Below are positions 25,469-33,940 of a stretch of DNA of 64,000 bases, piece after piece. Each line of letters begins with the position of its first letter. Position 1 is the first letter of the stretch. The notes under the pieces are model-generated. The model had not been told where the DNA came from, did no database searches, and saw only the letters and a program-made list of their open reading frames with translations. Source of the DNA: Pelosinus sp. UFO1 (GTDB lineage Bacteria > Bacillota > Negativicutes > DSM-13327); assembly GCF_000725345.1 (NCBI RefSeq), contig NZ_CP008852.1, positions 2,261,693 through 2,325,692 on the forward strand, given 5' to 3'. The position numbers were made by a program, and so were the translations under genes.

Positions 25469-25675
25469 ATGAAAGGTTGGAGTGCGGATTTTGTAAATGA
25501 TCCGAACAATGATTTTGATATAGTTGTTGATATATCATATGAGGATACGATTGTAGCTATCATACGGCAAGGTAAAGATGGTTTAGAAATTCACTGGTAC
25601 AATAATGAAAACTTGGTAATTCCTGTGGATTGGTTTGTAAAACTTCTTGTAGATGTAAAAGATAATTTAGAATAA
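25469..25675 (+). CDS. Hypothetical protein, flanked by repeat A (68 aa)
   Basis: MKGWSADFVNDPNNDFDIVV, EDTIVAIIRQGKDGLEIHWY and VDWFVKLLVDVKDNL. A small acidic beta-rich protein like many immunity proteins; ribosome site AGGGAAAGAAA is modest. Repeat A hairpins lie on both sides (25285, 25696) and haemagglutinin scraps begin 190 bases later, so an orphan immunity gene is plausible but unproven. Confidence 0.5.
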   Translation: MKGWSADFVNDPNNDFDIVVDISYEDTIVAIIRQGKDGLEIHWYNNENLVIPVDWFVKLLVDVKDNLE

Positions 25676-25695
25676 CAATTCGTAATAACAAATGG

Positions 25696-25738
25696 AGAGC
25701 GAGGCCAGTGGACAAAATCCGCTAACCTCGCTTTGTTT
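25696..25738. repeat. Repeat A hairpin, copy 4
   Basis: GAGAGCGAGGCCAGTGGA...TCCGCTAACCTCGCTTTG; diverged copy with compensating stem changes. Confidence 0.65.
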
Positions 25739-26135
25739 CTTAGATGCCCTCTAGTGACACATAATTCATAGGTAATAAATTATTATTAACAATATCATTT
25801 CAATTAATCTAGAAACATCTGAGTAACTCTGAGTTAAAAAGACTTAGACTCATTCCCTCAACAATACGGACAACTACCCCATAGCCAGCAAGCAGGATAC
25901 AGATAACTATAATACGAAGAATCAAAGCAGTGGATTTTAGACTTAACATGATTCCCTAATACGTGATTGGGCTAATCAAAAACGTGCGACGATCATGAAA
26001 ATACCATTCATTATCTTGAAGTTTCTCTTGCCAATTCGTAAATTTATCATTCATTACTTCTTTTAAACTTGTATATATAACACCTACCTAATTAATTATC
26101 ACAGACTAAAGCTCAAAGCGAGTGAAACTACAAAC
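25739..26135. other. Intergenic stretch with repeat E scrap
   Basis: At 25884-25940 a plus-strand frame reads IASKQDTDNYNTKNQSSGF and stops: the signature of a filamentous-haemagglutinin (Fil_haemagg_2-like) repeat. The same bases AGCAAGCAGGATACAGAT and CGAAGAATCAAAGCA occur at 16470-16507. No intact gene. Confidence 0.5.
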
Positions 26136-26705
26136 CTATAAATGCTCCCACTCTGTAACATCCCTCCATGACTGGCGCGGTCGCGGATTAGGTGATTGAT
26201 TGGCATAACCGATAGCTAATGCTGCAACGAGCTCATCACTGCGATTTGACCACGAACATATTTCACGCTCAGAGTAAAAAATATCACAAATCCATAAGGT
26301 ACCAAGTCCAAAATCTTGTGCGGCTAAAATCATTATTTGAATAGCTGCACCAATTGACTGAGTATCAGTCAGTAGTCTGTAGTGATTATAATCTTTCTCA
26401 AAGTTAGAGAAGGCATTAAATACTAAAATTACCACGGACGCCTGATTCATTGCATGAATGCTTCCTTCACAACTTCCAATATCTAAACCTTGTAGCTTTC
26501 GATGATTAGTAACATTAGTCATGATGTTAATTAATTCATCTTTTCTTTTATCTTGTAATACAACAAATCGCCATGGCTGACGATTCTTTCCTGAGGGTGC
26601 TTTCATCGTTAGTTCCAGAATTGCTTCTATAGTTTCTTGCGGTATTGATTTATTCTGAAATTCTCGAATACTTCTTCTCTCTGTAATTACCTTTAGTGTA
26701 TCCAT
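26136..26705 (-). CDS. Nitroreductase-family protein
   Basis: A 189-residue FMN-dependent oxidoreductase-type protein: ERRSIREFQNKSIPQETIEA and APSGKNRQPWRFVVLQDK form the FMN site, and AAQDFGLGTLWICDIFYSER the dimer-helix region. Substrates of the family range from nitro compounds to flavins and quinones. AGGAATAACA before the start is weak. Monocistronic, reading away from the next secreted-protein gene. Confidence 0.85.
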   Translation of the reverse strand: MDTLKVITERRSIREFQNKSIPQETIEAILELTMKAPSGKNRQPWRFVVLQDKRKDELINIMTNVTNHRKLQGLDIGSCEGSIHAMNQASVVILVFNAFSNFEKDYNHYRLLTDTQSIGAAIQIMILAAQDFGLGTLWICDIFYSEREICSWSNRSDELVAALAIGYANQSPNPRPRQSWRDVTEWEHL

Positions 26706-26772
26706 GTTATTCCTCCGATTAAATGAAGTTCTTAAATTCCTTTTTTATATTCATCCCAAAGATTGCAGGTGA

Positions 26773-27273
26773 TTATGAAGCGCCATTCTTTAAGTGTTTC
26801 TTCTGGAATTTCAATCGTTTGCGTAGAGCCATTCTTGAGGGCAAAACAAGATTTACTTTATCGGCCGCTACAAATTTTTGCAGACTTTTATTATCAACCT
26901 CATAGGAAAGTTCATTGCTGCTTACTGAGCTGATTTTGAAAGTTTGTTTCGTTTCTACTTCTTTGTTAAAGATCAAGAAATAAGGGACATTTTTAGTGGT
27001 AAACGTTACTTCTGTTGAGATATAAGGGGGAGCTATGGGATATAAAAATAAATTTAGATTATGAATGGTTCCTGTTTTCGTAATTCCTAACATTCTATCA
27101 AAGTAACCACAACGAATTAAAGTAATAGCAATTTTATCGGTATTACTTAATTGATATTCGAAACGATTTATAAAAGTTACGCCGTTTTCTGACAGTGACT
27201 TATCAACCTTTGCTAATGCAATCCCTGAAACTAAAGTAAATAAACAAATAGCTAATATAATGATTTTTTTCAT
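26773..27273 (-). CDS. Secreted hypothetical protein (166 aa)
   Basis: Signal peptide MKKIIILAICLFTLVSGIAL-AKV, then a beta-rich domain (GVTFINRFEYQLSNTDKIAI) and a basic C-terminus ending RKRLKFQKKHLKNGAS. ATG 27273 is preferred over the longer frame because of GGAAGGATGATCATT. The nitroreductase start lies 67 bases beyond its stop on the same strand, so the two could be cotranscribed. Function unknown. Confidence 0.5.
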   Translation of the reverse strand: MKKIIILAICLFTLVSGIALAKVDKSLSENGVTFINRFEYQLSNTDKIAITLIRCGYFDRMLGITKTGTIHNLNLFLYPIAPPYISTEVTFTTKNVPYFLIFNKEVETKQTFKISSVSSNELSYEVDNKSLQKFVAADKVNLVLPSRMALRKRLKFQKKHLKNGAS

Positions 27274-27299
27274 AATGATCATCCTTCCATTTTCCCTGA

Positions 27300-27440
27300 T
27301 TCCTCCAATACCCAATCAATTCTACAATCCCTGCCTCACGAGCATACCTACCATCATTATCATATTCAGAGCGACAACATTCTTCATCAAACAGCAGCTG
27401 CCATGCAAACTTATTAACCTCACGTTCGAAGCAACAGGAG
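27300..27440 (-). pseudogene. ImmA/IrrE-like peptidase tail, copy 1
   Basis: Minus-strand frame FEREVNKFAWQLLFDEECCR, SEYDNDGRYAREAGIVELIG. Nearly the same sequence ends the ORF at 28069. Only the tail of the domain is present. Confidence 0.5.
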
Positions 27441-28068
27441 ATAAGAAGATATTTCTGTATTTTCTTCAGATTTAACTGTTTTACGAAAAGAAAGATTCTA
27501 AGTCAGTAGGTTAATTTTTTAATACAGGCTACAAACCTTAATTTATCTTTGCTCTATTTTTATTAAGTAAGTAGTATATTCTGCTATATTCCAACTAATG
27601 ATTAGCGATAATCTTCCTTTTGTGTAAACTTTATAATGGTATGCTGCGTCAGTATGACGTCCTTGAGGAGCAAGTTTGGAAGTCTCTCCTTCATAATCGG
27701 ATTTCCACTTATTTTCACTTAATTCTTTGTCATAAAAATCTAAGATGTTTTTTTTGCTTTCTAGGCTTGAAAAATAAAAAGAGTTGTGTGTATTATTTAC
27801 ATATTGTGTGCGGGGAGGGTGGTTTAATAAAGAAAACTCTTTATTAGCTATTTTATCTTGTGTAATATCTTGATGAATTTGCCTACATATATACTTGAAT
27901 AAATAATAGTCCCTATAATTAAATAATATAAAGAATCTTTTAGTGATGATGGAATATTTTTTATCATTTAGAAAATCACCTCACACTTCTATGGATCATC
28001 TCAATAATTCATTTATCGAAAGATTATTTATTTTTATTAAATATCTTTACTGTTGACACTATATCTTT
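27441..28068. other. AT-rich stretch without recognised genes
   Basis: Short frames only, none with ribosome site and conserved content. Likely decayed phage or island sequence between the two peptidase tails. Confidence 0.4.
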
Positions 28069-28377
28069 TTACTTCCTATACTTAACCAACTCAACAATCC
28101 CTTCCTCACGAGCATACCTACCAATATCACCGTCATATTCAGACCGACAACTCTCCTCATCAAACAACAGCTGCCATGCAAACTCATTAGCCTCACGTTC
28201 AAAGCGACCAGGGGAGAAGAAGGTATGTTCTATCATAAAGTAATATCCCCAACCTTTTGAAGTAGGACATGCCATTGGTGTCACGTCCGTAAAAGTAACA
28301 ATTTTTTGGTTACAATAATTTGAGCAAAATGGCGTAAAATCCGTATTACTGGCGATGCAGGATTTTTGTTCTTGCAA
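28069..28377 (-). pseudogene. ImmA/IrrE-like metallopeptidase fragment
   Basis: A 102-codon frame. GWGYYFMIEHTFFSPGRFER, EANEFAWQLLFDEESC is the region after the zinc-binding HExxH in ImmA/IrrE peptidases (which cleave phage or ICE repressors). The HELGH itself is replaced by KGWGY and the N-terminal part is out of family, so catalytic function is lost. No clear start signal. Confidence 0.5.
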
Positions 28378-28583
28378 CAGAAGCTAATAAAAAGAATGAT
28401 CGATTGACAAAAGGGATTGTTTTGAGGCGAATTATGTTTTACTGGTAATATAGCGTGTTTATAAAAATAAGTTGTTATCTAATTCTAAACTCTAAAAGGC
28501 ATTTCCTGGATATCGAAATGGATTGTAGCATATGTTACAAGGTTCTTTTTTAGTAATGATTTATTATTTTAGGGGTGAAAATA

Positions 28584-28943
28584 TTGAAAGTAAGAGAAGA
28601 TTACACCTGTCCATTAGAACTGACACATGACATTACGAAGGGCAAATGGAAACCGATTATATTATGGCAGCTAAGGCTTGGTAATACATCACTTGCAAGC
28701 CTTGAAAAAAACATACAAGGTATTAATCAAAAAATGCTTATAGAACATATAAAAGAACTTTTAGATTTTGGGATGATAAATAAAAAGGTTTTTGAAGGTT
28801 ATCCTCTAAAGGTTGAATATTATTTAACAGAGCGTGGAGAAAAGATGATTGAAGCTATCACCATTATGCAACATATTGGCATAGAGCTTATGCGGGAAAA
28901 TGGAATGGAAGATTTGTTAAAGGCGAAAGGATTTATTGATTAA
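28584..28943 (+). CDS. HxlR-family transcriptional regulator
   Basis: A 119-residue winged-helix regulator: the family-defining cysteine is in REDYTCPLELTHDITKGKWK, followed by IILWQLRLGN, the recognition region GINQKMLIEHIKELLDFGMI and YYLTERGEKM. HxlR proteins sense thiol or aldehyde stress through that cysteine and control nearby oxidoreductases; the next gene is a flavin/pyridoxamine-oxidase-like protein. TTG at 28584 with AGGGGTG is preferred over GTG 28575. Confidence 0.85.
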   Translation: MKVREDYTCPLELTHDITKGKWKPIILWQLRLGNTSLASLEKNIQGINQKMLIEHIKELLDFGMINKKVFEGYPLKVEYYLTERGEKMIEAITIMQHIGIELMRENGMEDLLKAKGFID

Positions 28944-29053
28944 TTAAGGCTTAAGAATACCCACAAAAAAGTGTGTAATTTACTACCTGACTGTGAAATG
29001 TTACCATAAATAATAAATGCCAAAGCAGGAAAATTCACAAGGAGGGTTTTAAG

Positions 29054-29473
29054 GTGAAAGATGTAGAGAATACAGTAGGTAACTTAATTGACAAAGTGGA
29101 TGTTTCTTTTATCGGCTCTATAGATAGTGAAGGGGTTCCAAATATGAAGGCTATGTTACCACCAAGAAAAAGAGAAGGAATAAGGGGTATTTATTTTACT
29201 ACAAACACTTCGTCTATGAGAGTAAGGCAGTATAAAGAAAACCCAAACGCAAGTGTATATTTTTGTGATAAACGCTTTTTCAGAGGAGTGATGTTAAAGG
29301 GAACGATGGAAGTACTTGAAGATAGGGATTCTAAAAAAATGATTTGGCGTGAGGGAGATACAATGTATTATCCTTTAGGTGTATCAGATCCTGATTATTG
29401 CGTTTTAAAATTCACAACACATAAAGGACGATTTTATAGCAACTTTAAGTCGGAGAATTTTGATGTTAATTAA
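29054..29473 (+). CDS. Pyridoxamine 5'-phosphate oxidase-family protein
   Basis: A 139-residue split-barrel flavin protein: VDVSFIGSIDSEGVPNMKAM, GIYFTTNTSSMRVRQYKENP and YFCDKRFFRGVMLKGTMEVL match general-stress/PNPOx-like proteins that bind FMN or F420. GTG start after AAGGAGGGTTTTAAG. It follows the HxlR gene by 110 bases and may be its target. Confidence 0.85.
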   Translation: MKDVENTVGNLIDKVDVSFIGSIDSEGVPNMKAMLPPRKREGIRGIYFTTNTSSMRVRQYKENPNASVYFCDKRFFRGVMLKGTMEVLEDRDSKKMIWREGDTMYYPLGVSDPDYCVLKFTTHKGRFYSNFKSENFDVN

Positions 29474-30030
29474 AGTGGTCATTTTAAAAGGCTGAGGTCT
29501 GTAAAAAGAACTATAGCCTGGCAATATTGTTTCCTTTGCAGTTTGATTAATAGCGTGGCATGTCATGGAAGTAATTTGATGAGCTGGAAAGTCAGATAAT
29601 GTATGGACTAAGATGAACTTCTTAGATGCGAAAAACATGACAGTGACACGCGAGTTTACATGAGATAAAATGATATTAGTAAAATTTATTAGTAATTATA
29701 TGAGAAGGATTTACAGACTAATTATCTGCTACCTTCTCTTTTATTTTATTAGTTAAGAGGGATATCATAGAAACATGAGAAGAGATTAACAGATGGCTTT
29801 TTTACATAAAAAAAGTCATAGAATTATCTACTTACTCATAACTTATTATTAACAGCATTTTGTATAATAGTGAAGAGGGATCAATTGGTAATTTATGGGA
29901 TTGTCGGTATTTGTTATAAGTGAATATTTTACCTTATTACTAGATTATGGTAATATGTAAGTGTAACCCTTATAAGATTGTCTCTGGAATTTATATTAGG
30001 AGGTGAGTTCATGAGGGAGTAGATTATGAT
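29474..30030. other. Intergenic stretch leading into island copy 2
   Basis: The first part shows no gene. From about 29752 it matches the copy 1 leader (4905 onward), including the AAAAAAGTCATAGAATTATC segment and AGGAGGTGAGTTCATG at 29999-30014. Around 29705-29745 GAGAAGGATTTACAGACTAA...GCTACCTTCTC forms a weak hairpin. Confidence 0.4.
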
Positions 30031-30159
30031 GTGATACAAAAAATACTAACAGCAATTGCGACCCTCTTGGGAATACTAACAATGAGTATTGATTTTTATG
30101 GGAAAATAAAAAGCAAAAGAAGATCTTCAACAAGACGGAGAACCTATATTAGAAACTAA
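30031..30159 (+). CDS. Basic small membrane peptide, paralogue of 5174
   Basis: From GTG 30031: VIQKILTAIATLLGILTMSI then a basic tail with KRRSSTRRRTYIRN, 42 residues. Differences from the copy at 5174 are largely silent or conservative, so the frame is conserved. As there, the best ribosome site serves an ATG (30012) whose frame stops after three codons. One helix plus basic tail; function unknown. Confidence 0.45.
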   Translation: MIQKILTAIATLLGILTMSIDFYGKIKSKRRSSTRRRTYIRN

Positions 30160-30274
30160 ACCTGCGTGCTCTTTTTTAGATGAAAGATGTATGGGAAATA
30201 TTGTATATGTCAATGCTATAAAAAATCAGACTATTACTAACTAATGTGCATATTATAATGTTGGAGGTGTAGCT

Positions 30275-30427
30275 ATGATTTTTTATTTAACCTTGCTAAA
30301 TATAGCTTTGATAGGGGTAAATACTCTAGTAACTTCTTGGTACATAAGTATACCAAATATAGTAGTTTCAATTATTATTATTACATTGGCTACCAAGAAC
30401 TTATACAATAGGTACGTTAGTGATTAA
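30275..30427 (+). CDS. Two-helix small membrane protein, paralogue of 5430
   Basis: A 50-residue product MIFYLTLLNIALIGVNTLVT and onward with TTGGAGGTGTAGCT before ATG. It ends 12 residues earlier than the copy at 5430, ending RYVSD. Conserved spacing to the upstream peptide suggests the two are expressed together. Confidence 0.6.
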   Translation: MIFYLTLLNIALIGVNTLVTSWYISIPNIVVSIIIITLATKNLYNRYVSD

Positions 30428-30523
30428 ATTAAATATGAAGATTATGTTATGCGCAAAACATTCTAAATAGAGAGCACTGCAAAAGTATCTAAAGAAGTTT
30501 AGAAATTTTGAGGCTCAACACTC

Positions 30524-30546
30524 AAGCATCCTTCGGGGTGCTTTTT
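30524..30546 (+). terminator. Intrinsic terminator
   Basis: AAGCATCC-TTCG-GGGTGCTTTTT. Confidence 0.7.
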
Positions 30547-30681
30547 ATTATGTCTACCCATATAAAGGTAATAAGGTAAATGAATATTATCGTTTTCAAA
30601 GACAAAATGACTTCCGTTTTAATAAATTATAGAATCTGTTGAAAGTCACCCTTTCTAAATGGACTGTTTAATTAGTTTTGC

Positions 30682-30948
30682 ATGATTGCTGACGTAGTAT
30701 TGAATTTGGGATTTGCTTACCTGGTGTTGGACATTTTCTTGAATAATAGGGGGATATTTTCCTATGTTAATGCCACACCTTTGCAGGCATTTCTCATACT
30801 CACAGTGCATGAAATTTTAATATATGGATACCAAACCTGGCAGGAGAGTATATACACTCAGTCAGAAATAAGCAGATTTTCATCAACTTTACAGCCAGTA
30901 CTAGCTAAGCCATTCCCCAAAGATGAGGAGGAAGTAGATACTAAATAA
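30682..30948 (+). CDS. Small membrane protein, island copy 2 only (88 aa)
   Basis: MIADVVLNLGFAYLVLDIFL, a helix, then LQAFLILTVHEILIYGY and an acidic tail ending KDEEEVDTK. No clear ribosome site before ATG. It sits within the ~430-bp stretch absent from copy 1 and is followed by a terminator at 31012. Unknown family. Confidence 0.45.
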   Translation: MIADVVLNLGFAYLVLDIFLNNRGIFSYVNATPLQAFLILTVHEILIYGYQTWQESIYTQSEISRFSSTLQPVLAKPFPKDEEEVDTK

Positions 30949-31011
30949 ATCTAAATCGAACAGTAATCACGTTTTCAGAGGCACGTTTCAGTACTATACT
31001 TAAAGGCATCC

Positions 31012-31030
31012 TTAAAGGGGTGCTTTTTTT
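31012..31030 (+). terminator. Intrinsic terminator
   Basis: AGGCATCC...GGGGTGCTTTTTTT, same stem type as 30524 and 53406. Confidence 0.65.
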
Positions 31031-31146
31031 ATGTTTAGCATTAGTTTAAACCTTTGGAATACCTTTAGAACACCTTTGGAGAAGTTCTAATATTACTGGC
31101 TTTATGCAATAGATAAGTGATAAATATTTAAGTAAGATAATTAAAG

Positions 31147-31172
31147 AAGCACCCTCGCGGTGCTTCTTTCTT
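31147..31172 (+). terminator. Intrinsic terminator
   Basis: GAAGCACC-CTCGC-GGTGCTTCTTT. A following hairpin AACCACGTT/AACGTGGTT lies at 31187-31211. Confidence 0.7.
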
Positions 31173-31393
31173 CGTAAAAAAAAAGAACCACGTTTTGATG
31201 GAACGTGGTTGTAAGAGAAAGTGGGATTGGTTTAAGAATCAAAAATTATCAAAGCAAGAAAAAAGTAAAATAATGATGATAATTATAATAATAATCCATG
31301 CACCATTATTACCGAATTCCATAAGAATCCCTCCAATGATAACTTATTCTTCTTAATCTATTTTATGCAAACTCAACATAAGAGGTGTCAAAA

Positions 31394-31558
31394 ATGAAAT
31401 GTTTTTCAGACTGTGCGTGCAATCAAGAGAACGAATGCATCAGGGATACATACCATACTAATTATGCACGTTGCAAAGATAGAACCATACCAAAACAGAA
31501 TAAGAAGAAACGGAATGATCTCACATTAAACGAGGTGAAGAATGACCAAGAGGATTAA
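31394..31558 (+). CDS. Small Cys-rich protein (54 aa), phage-type
   Basis: MKCFSDCACNQENECIRDTY, then HTNYARCKDR and a lysine-rich tail. Five cysteines in the first 30 residues suggest a zinc or disulphide knot. Leader AAGAGGTGTCAAAA is shared with 6117. It overlaps the next gene's start by 17 bases, the tight packing of phage modules. Confidence 0.5.
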   Translation: MKCFSDCACNQENECIRDTYHTNYARCKDRTIPKQNKKKRNDLTLNEVKNDQED

Positions 31559-31901
31559 CGTAGAAGCCAGTGGCATACCAGTGTATTGTGCCTTTGATGA
31601 TTTAGTAGATATAACAACACTAGTCTCAAACCCACGAAATCCGAACCAACATTCGCAAAAACAAATTGAATTATTGAGTAAGATTATAAAGAACCAGAGC
31701 TGGCGTGCACCAATAACGGTGTCGACTCGTTCTGGTTTTATTGTTCGTGGTCATGGGCGACTAATGGCAGCTCAATTTCTAGGGGTCACTCAAGTACCAA
31801 TCGATAGACAAGATTATGCCACTGAAGCAGAAGAATGGGCCGACCTGATTGCTGATAACCGAATAGCGGAGCTATCGCAGATTGATGAAGGAGATTACTA
31901 G
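31542..31901 (+). pseudogene. ParB-like nuclease-domain protein, phage type, truncated
   Basis: Residues 18-110 form a ParB/Sulfiredoxin-like domain: ISTRSGFIVRGHGR-type segment (STRSGFIVRGHGRLMAAQFL), NPRNPNQHSQKQIELLSKII and ADNRIAELSQIDEGDY. In phages this protein (often with a methyltransferase) precedes terminase and portal genes. The chain stops right after DEGDY, where the family normally continues, and portal-like scraps follow. Function is probably lost or reduced. Confidence 0.6.
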
Positions 31902-31943
31902 CAAGTTTATTAATTGGCGTCGATATCGATATTAAACCACTTG

Positions 31944-32266
31944 CAGAGATGTTGCAGCGAGATGGTCTATTCATTAACTATGATGATACTAACCGTAAAA
32001 AAGTACAATCTCATTTCCGATTGCCTGATATCTATGTTGGATATTCTAAAGACTTTAATCGAGCTACTGCTGAGACCGCTATGCTAATAACCTAGCAACA
32101 AGTGTTTATTCCCGAGCGCAACTCATTATGGTTTTTAATTACAAATATGTTTTTGGCTGACTATGAACTGAAATTTATAAAAGTAGAGCTAAAGGATCCT
32201 GAAATTAGCAATCCTGCCGATGTGGCAACGTTGCGGTTGTATATGATAAAAATAGTCCTAAGATAG
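31944..32266 (+). pseudogene. Phage portal-protein remnant
   Basis: Frames read RKKVQSHFRLPDIYVGYSKD, FNRATAETAMLIT, a TAG, then QQVFIPERNSLWFLITNMFL, KFIKVELKDPEISNPADVAT. This order is typical of PBSX-type portal proteins. Start and end are missing and at least one stop interrupts it. Confidence 0.6.
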
Positions 32267-32608
32267 TGTGGATGGGGAACGTTAGTGATAGCGCATGGGA
32301 ATTATATAAATTAAATAAAAGTGTACTTAGACTATTTATGATATAGTTTGTGTTTTTCATATCCTGGGGAATATTATTGTTGATTCTTCGGGCGTATTTT
32401 AGGTAACGTAGAAATAAGGATAAACCCAGTCCAAATAAATGAAACATCTGATGTAGTAAGGGGTAACTTTTAGAGTTGCACCTTTTAATCTTGTTCAAAA
32501 GAAAGGATTCATGTTTCGATTTTGAAACTCGAAGGAACGGTTCTGTCGAGTTGAAAATCATTAGGATTGAATTGCCTGTTTTAATTGATTTATTTAACGT
32601 ACAATAAA
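32267..32608. other. No gene recognised
   Basis: Noncoding or decayed sequence after the portal remnant. A minus-strand frame (32205-32561) overlaps portal-coding sequence and has no ribosome site. Confidence 0.4.
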
Positions 32609-32658
32609 TTTAGCCGTTAGAGATGATACGCAGAACCGTATCATCTCTAACGGCTAAA
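32609..32658. repeat. Repeat C, perfect palindrome with 22-bp arms
   Basis: TTTAGCCGTTAGAGATGATA then CG, loop CAGAAC, and an exactly complementary right arm ending GGCTAAA. Other copies: 23380-23429, 35431-35479, partial at 2739 and near 21912. Confidence 0.9.
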
Positions 32659-32702
32659 AGTGGACTACATCCTTGTAGCATAAGGAAGTGGTCCACTTTT
32701 TT
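32656..32702 (+). terminator. Intrinsic terminator
   Basis: AAAAGTGGAC pairs with GTCCACTTTT, followed by T, directly after the palindrome. Confidence 0.65.
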
Positions 32703-32907
32703 ATTGCAGAAAATATGTTTGCGAAAATCAGATCTTTGAAGCTAGGAGTGAGGCTTTAAGGTTTTGAAAAGCGTTATCTTGCTATGGTGTCTGATTGCGA
32801 GTAGACTATAATCAGACGCCTATTCATGATTTTTGATTGGAAGAAATGTAGCCTAAAGATGGTTAGATTAAAAATATGAAGAATTTAATAATATTATGAG
32901 GTGGAGT

Positions 32908-33798
32908 ATGGATATTCAGCTTTTTCAAACATTTTTGTTAGTTGCAAAGTTAGGGAGTATTACGCAAACTGCTGAACAACTTAATTTCACTCAGCCAACT
33001 GTATCAGCACAGATTAATACGTTAGAAAAACATTTTAACGTATTATTGTTTGAACGTGTGAGAAAAAAATTATATATAACAGAAGCAGGACGCGAGATGG
33101 TTGTCTATGCGGAAAAAATGTTGAATTTATATAGGGAAATTAAAGAGACCATGAATTCCCATGCTATAGATAATAATAGGATTATCATTGCTAGTTCTAC
33201 GCAATTGATAAATTACTTATTACCAGATATTTTACGGAATTTTCATGATAATAATCCCAATAATTATGTAAGTGTTGAAATTTGTCGCAATACAAAAGCC
33301 GTTGAGAAGGGGTTATTGGATAATACTTTTGATATCGGCATAGTGCATGATCAAATCGCCAGTGACCATTTGAAATATATAGAAATACTACAAGAGGAAT
33401 TAATTTGGGTTGGACATAATGAACTAATAAAAAATGATCACATAGATCATTTTACGGATTATTCCATTATTCAATTTCGATTTGGTAGCGATATGAGGAG
33501 AAAGGTAGAAGAGGCTATTAAGGGGCATAAATATAGGCAGATGATTGAATACAGTGATGCCGAAGCAATTCTGCGAGCTGTAGCTGATAAGCTAGGAGTG
33601 GCTTTGCTTCCTCAAATTATGGTGCAATCCTTCTTAGATCAGGGGATATTTGTAAAGCTCACTCATACTGAACCAATCAAGTGTCCCATTTCCGTAGTCA
33701 TTCATAAAAACAAAAATATTACGCCCAGTCATAAGTCCTTTCTAAATTCCGCATTTTCTTATGCACAAAAAGAACAATTACTGAACAAGTTAATCTAA
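32908..33798 (+). CDS. LysR-family transcriptional regulator
   Basis: A 296-residue regulator: N-terminal winged helix (QTAEQLNFTQPTVSAQINTL, VLLFERVRKKLYITEAGREM), linker helix, and a periplasmic-binding-like effector domain (IIIASSTQLINYLLPDILRN). ATG 32908 chosen for GAGGTGGAGT. The threonine-synthase-like gene and ridA follow in the same direction; amino-acid-linked control of these is inference. Confidence 0.87.
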   Translation: MDIQLFQTFLLVAKLGSITQTAEQLNFTQPTVSAQINTLEKHFNVLLFERVRKKLYITEAGREMVVYAEKMLNLYREIKETMNSHAIDNNRIIIASSTQLINYLLPDILRNFHDNNPNNYVSVEICRNTKAVEKGLLDNTFDIGIVHDQIASDHLKYIEILQEELIWVGHNELIKNDHIDHFTDYSIIQFRFGSDMRRKVEEAIKGHKYRQMIEYSDAEAILRAVADKLGVALLPQIMVQSFLDQGIFVKLTHTEPIKCPISVVIHKNKNITPSHKSFLNSAFSYAQKEQLLNKLI

Positions 33799-33940
33799 AT
33801 ACAGAGCATTAATAAATAACATTTGGGAATGTACTAGCCGTCTCATAATTACATTCTATTAACTTAATAAATTATTACAGTTATATTTTTTGTGACAATT
33901 GTACTATGATTGGATTAAGGGTCATTTATGAAAAAATAGG

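Larger units (their letters stand above)
29752..31396 (+). repeat. Small-protein island, copy 2
   Basis: Diverged direct duplicate of 4905-6119, see there. About 430 bp with an 88-residue ORF and its terminator (30610-31040) are present only here. Confidence 0.8.

Noticed and set aside
32205-32561. Minus-strand 118-residue ORF
   Set aside because: Overlaps portal-protein remnant, low complexity, no ribosome site.
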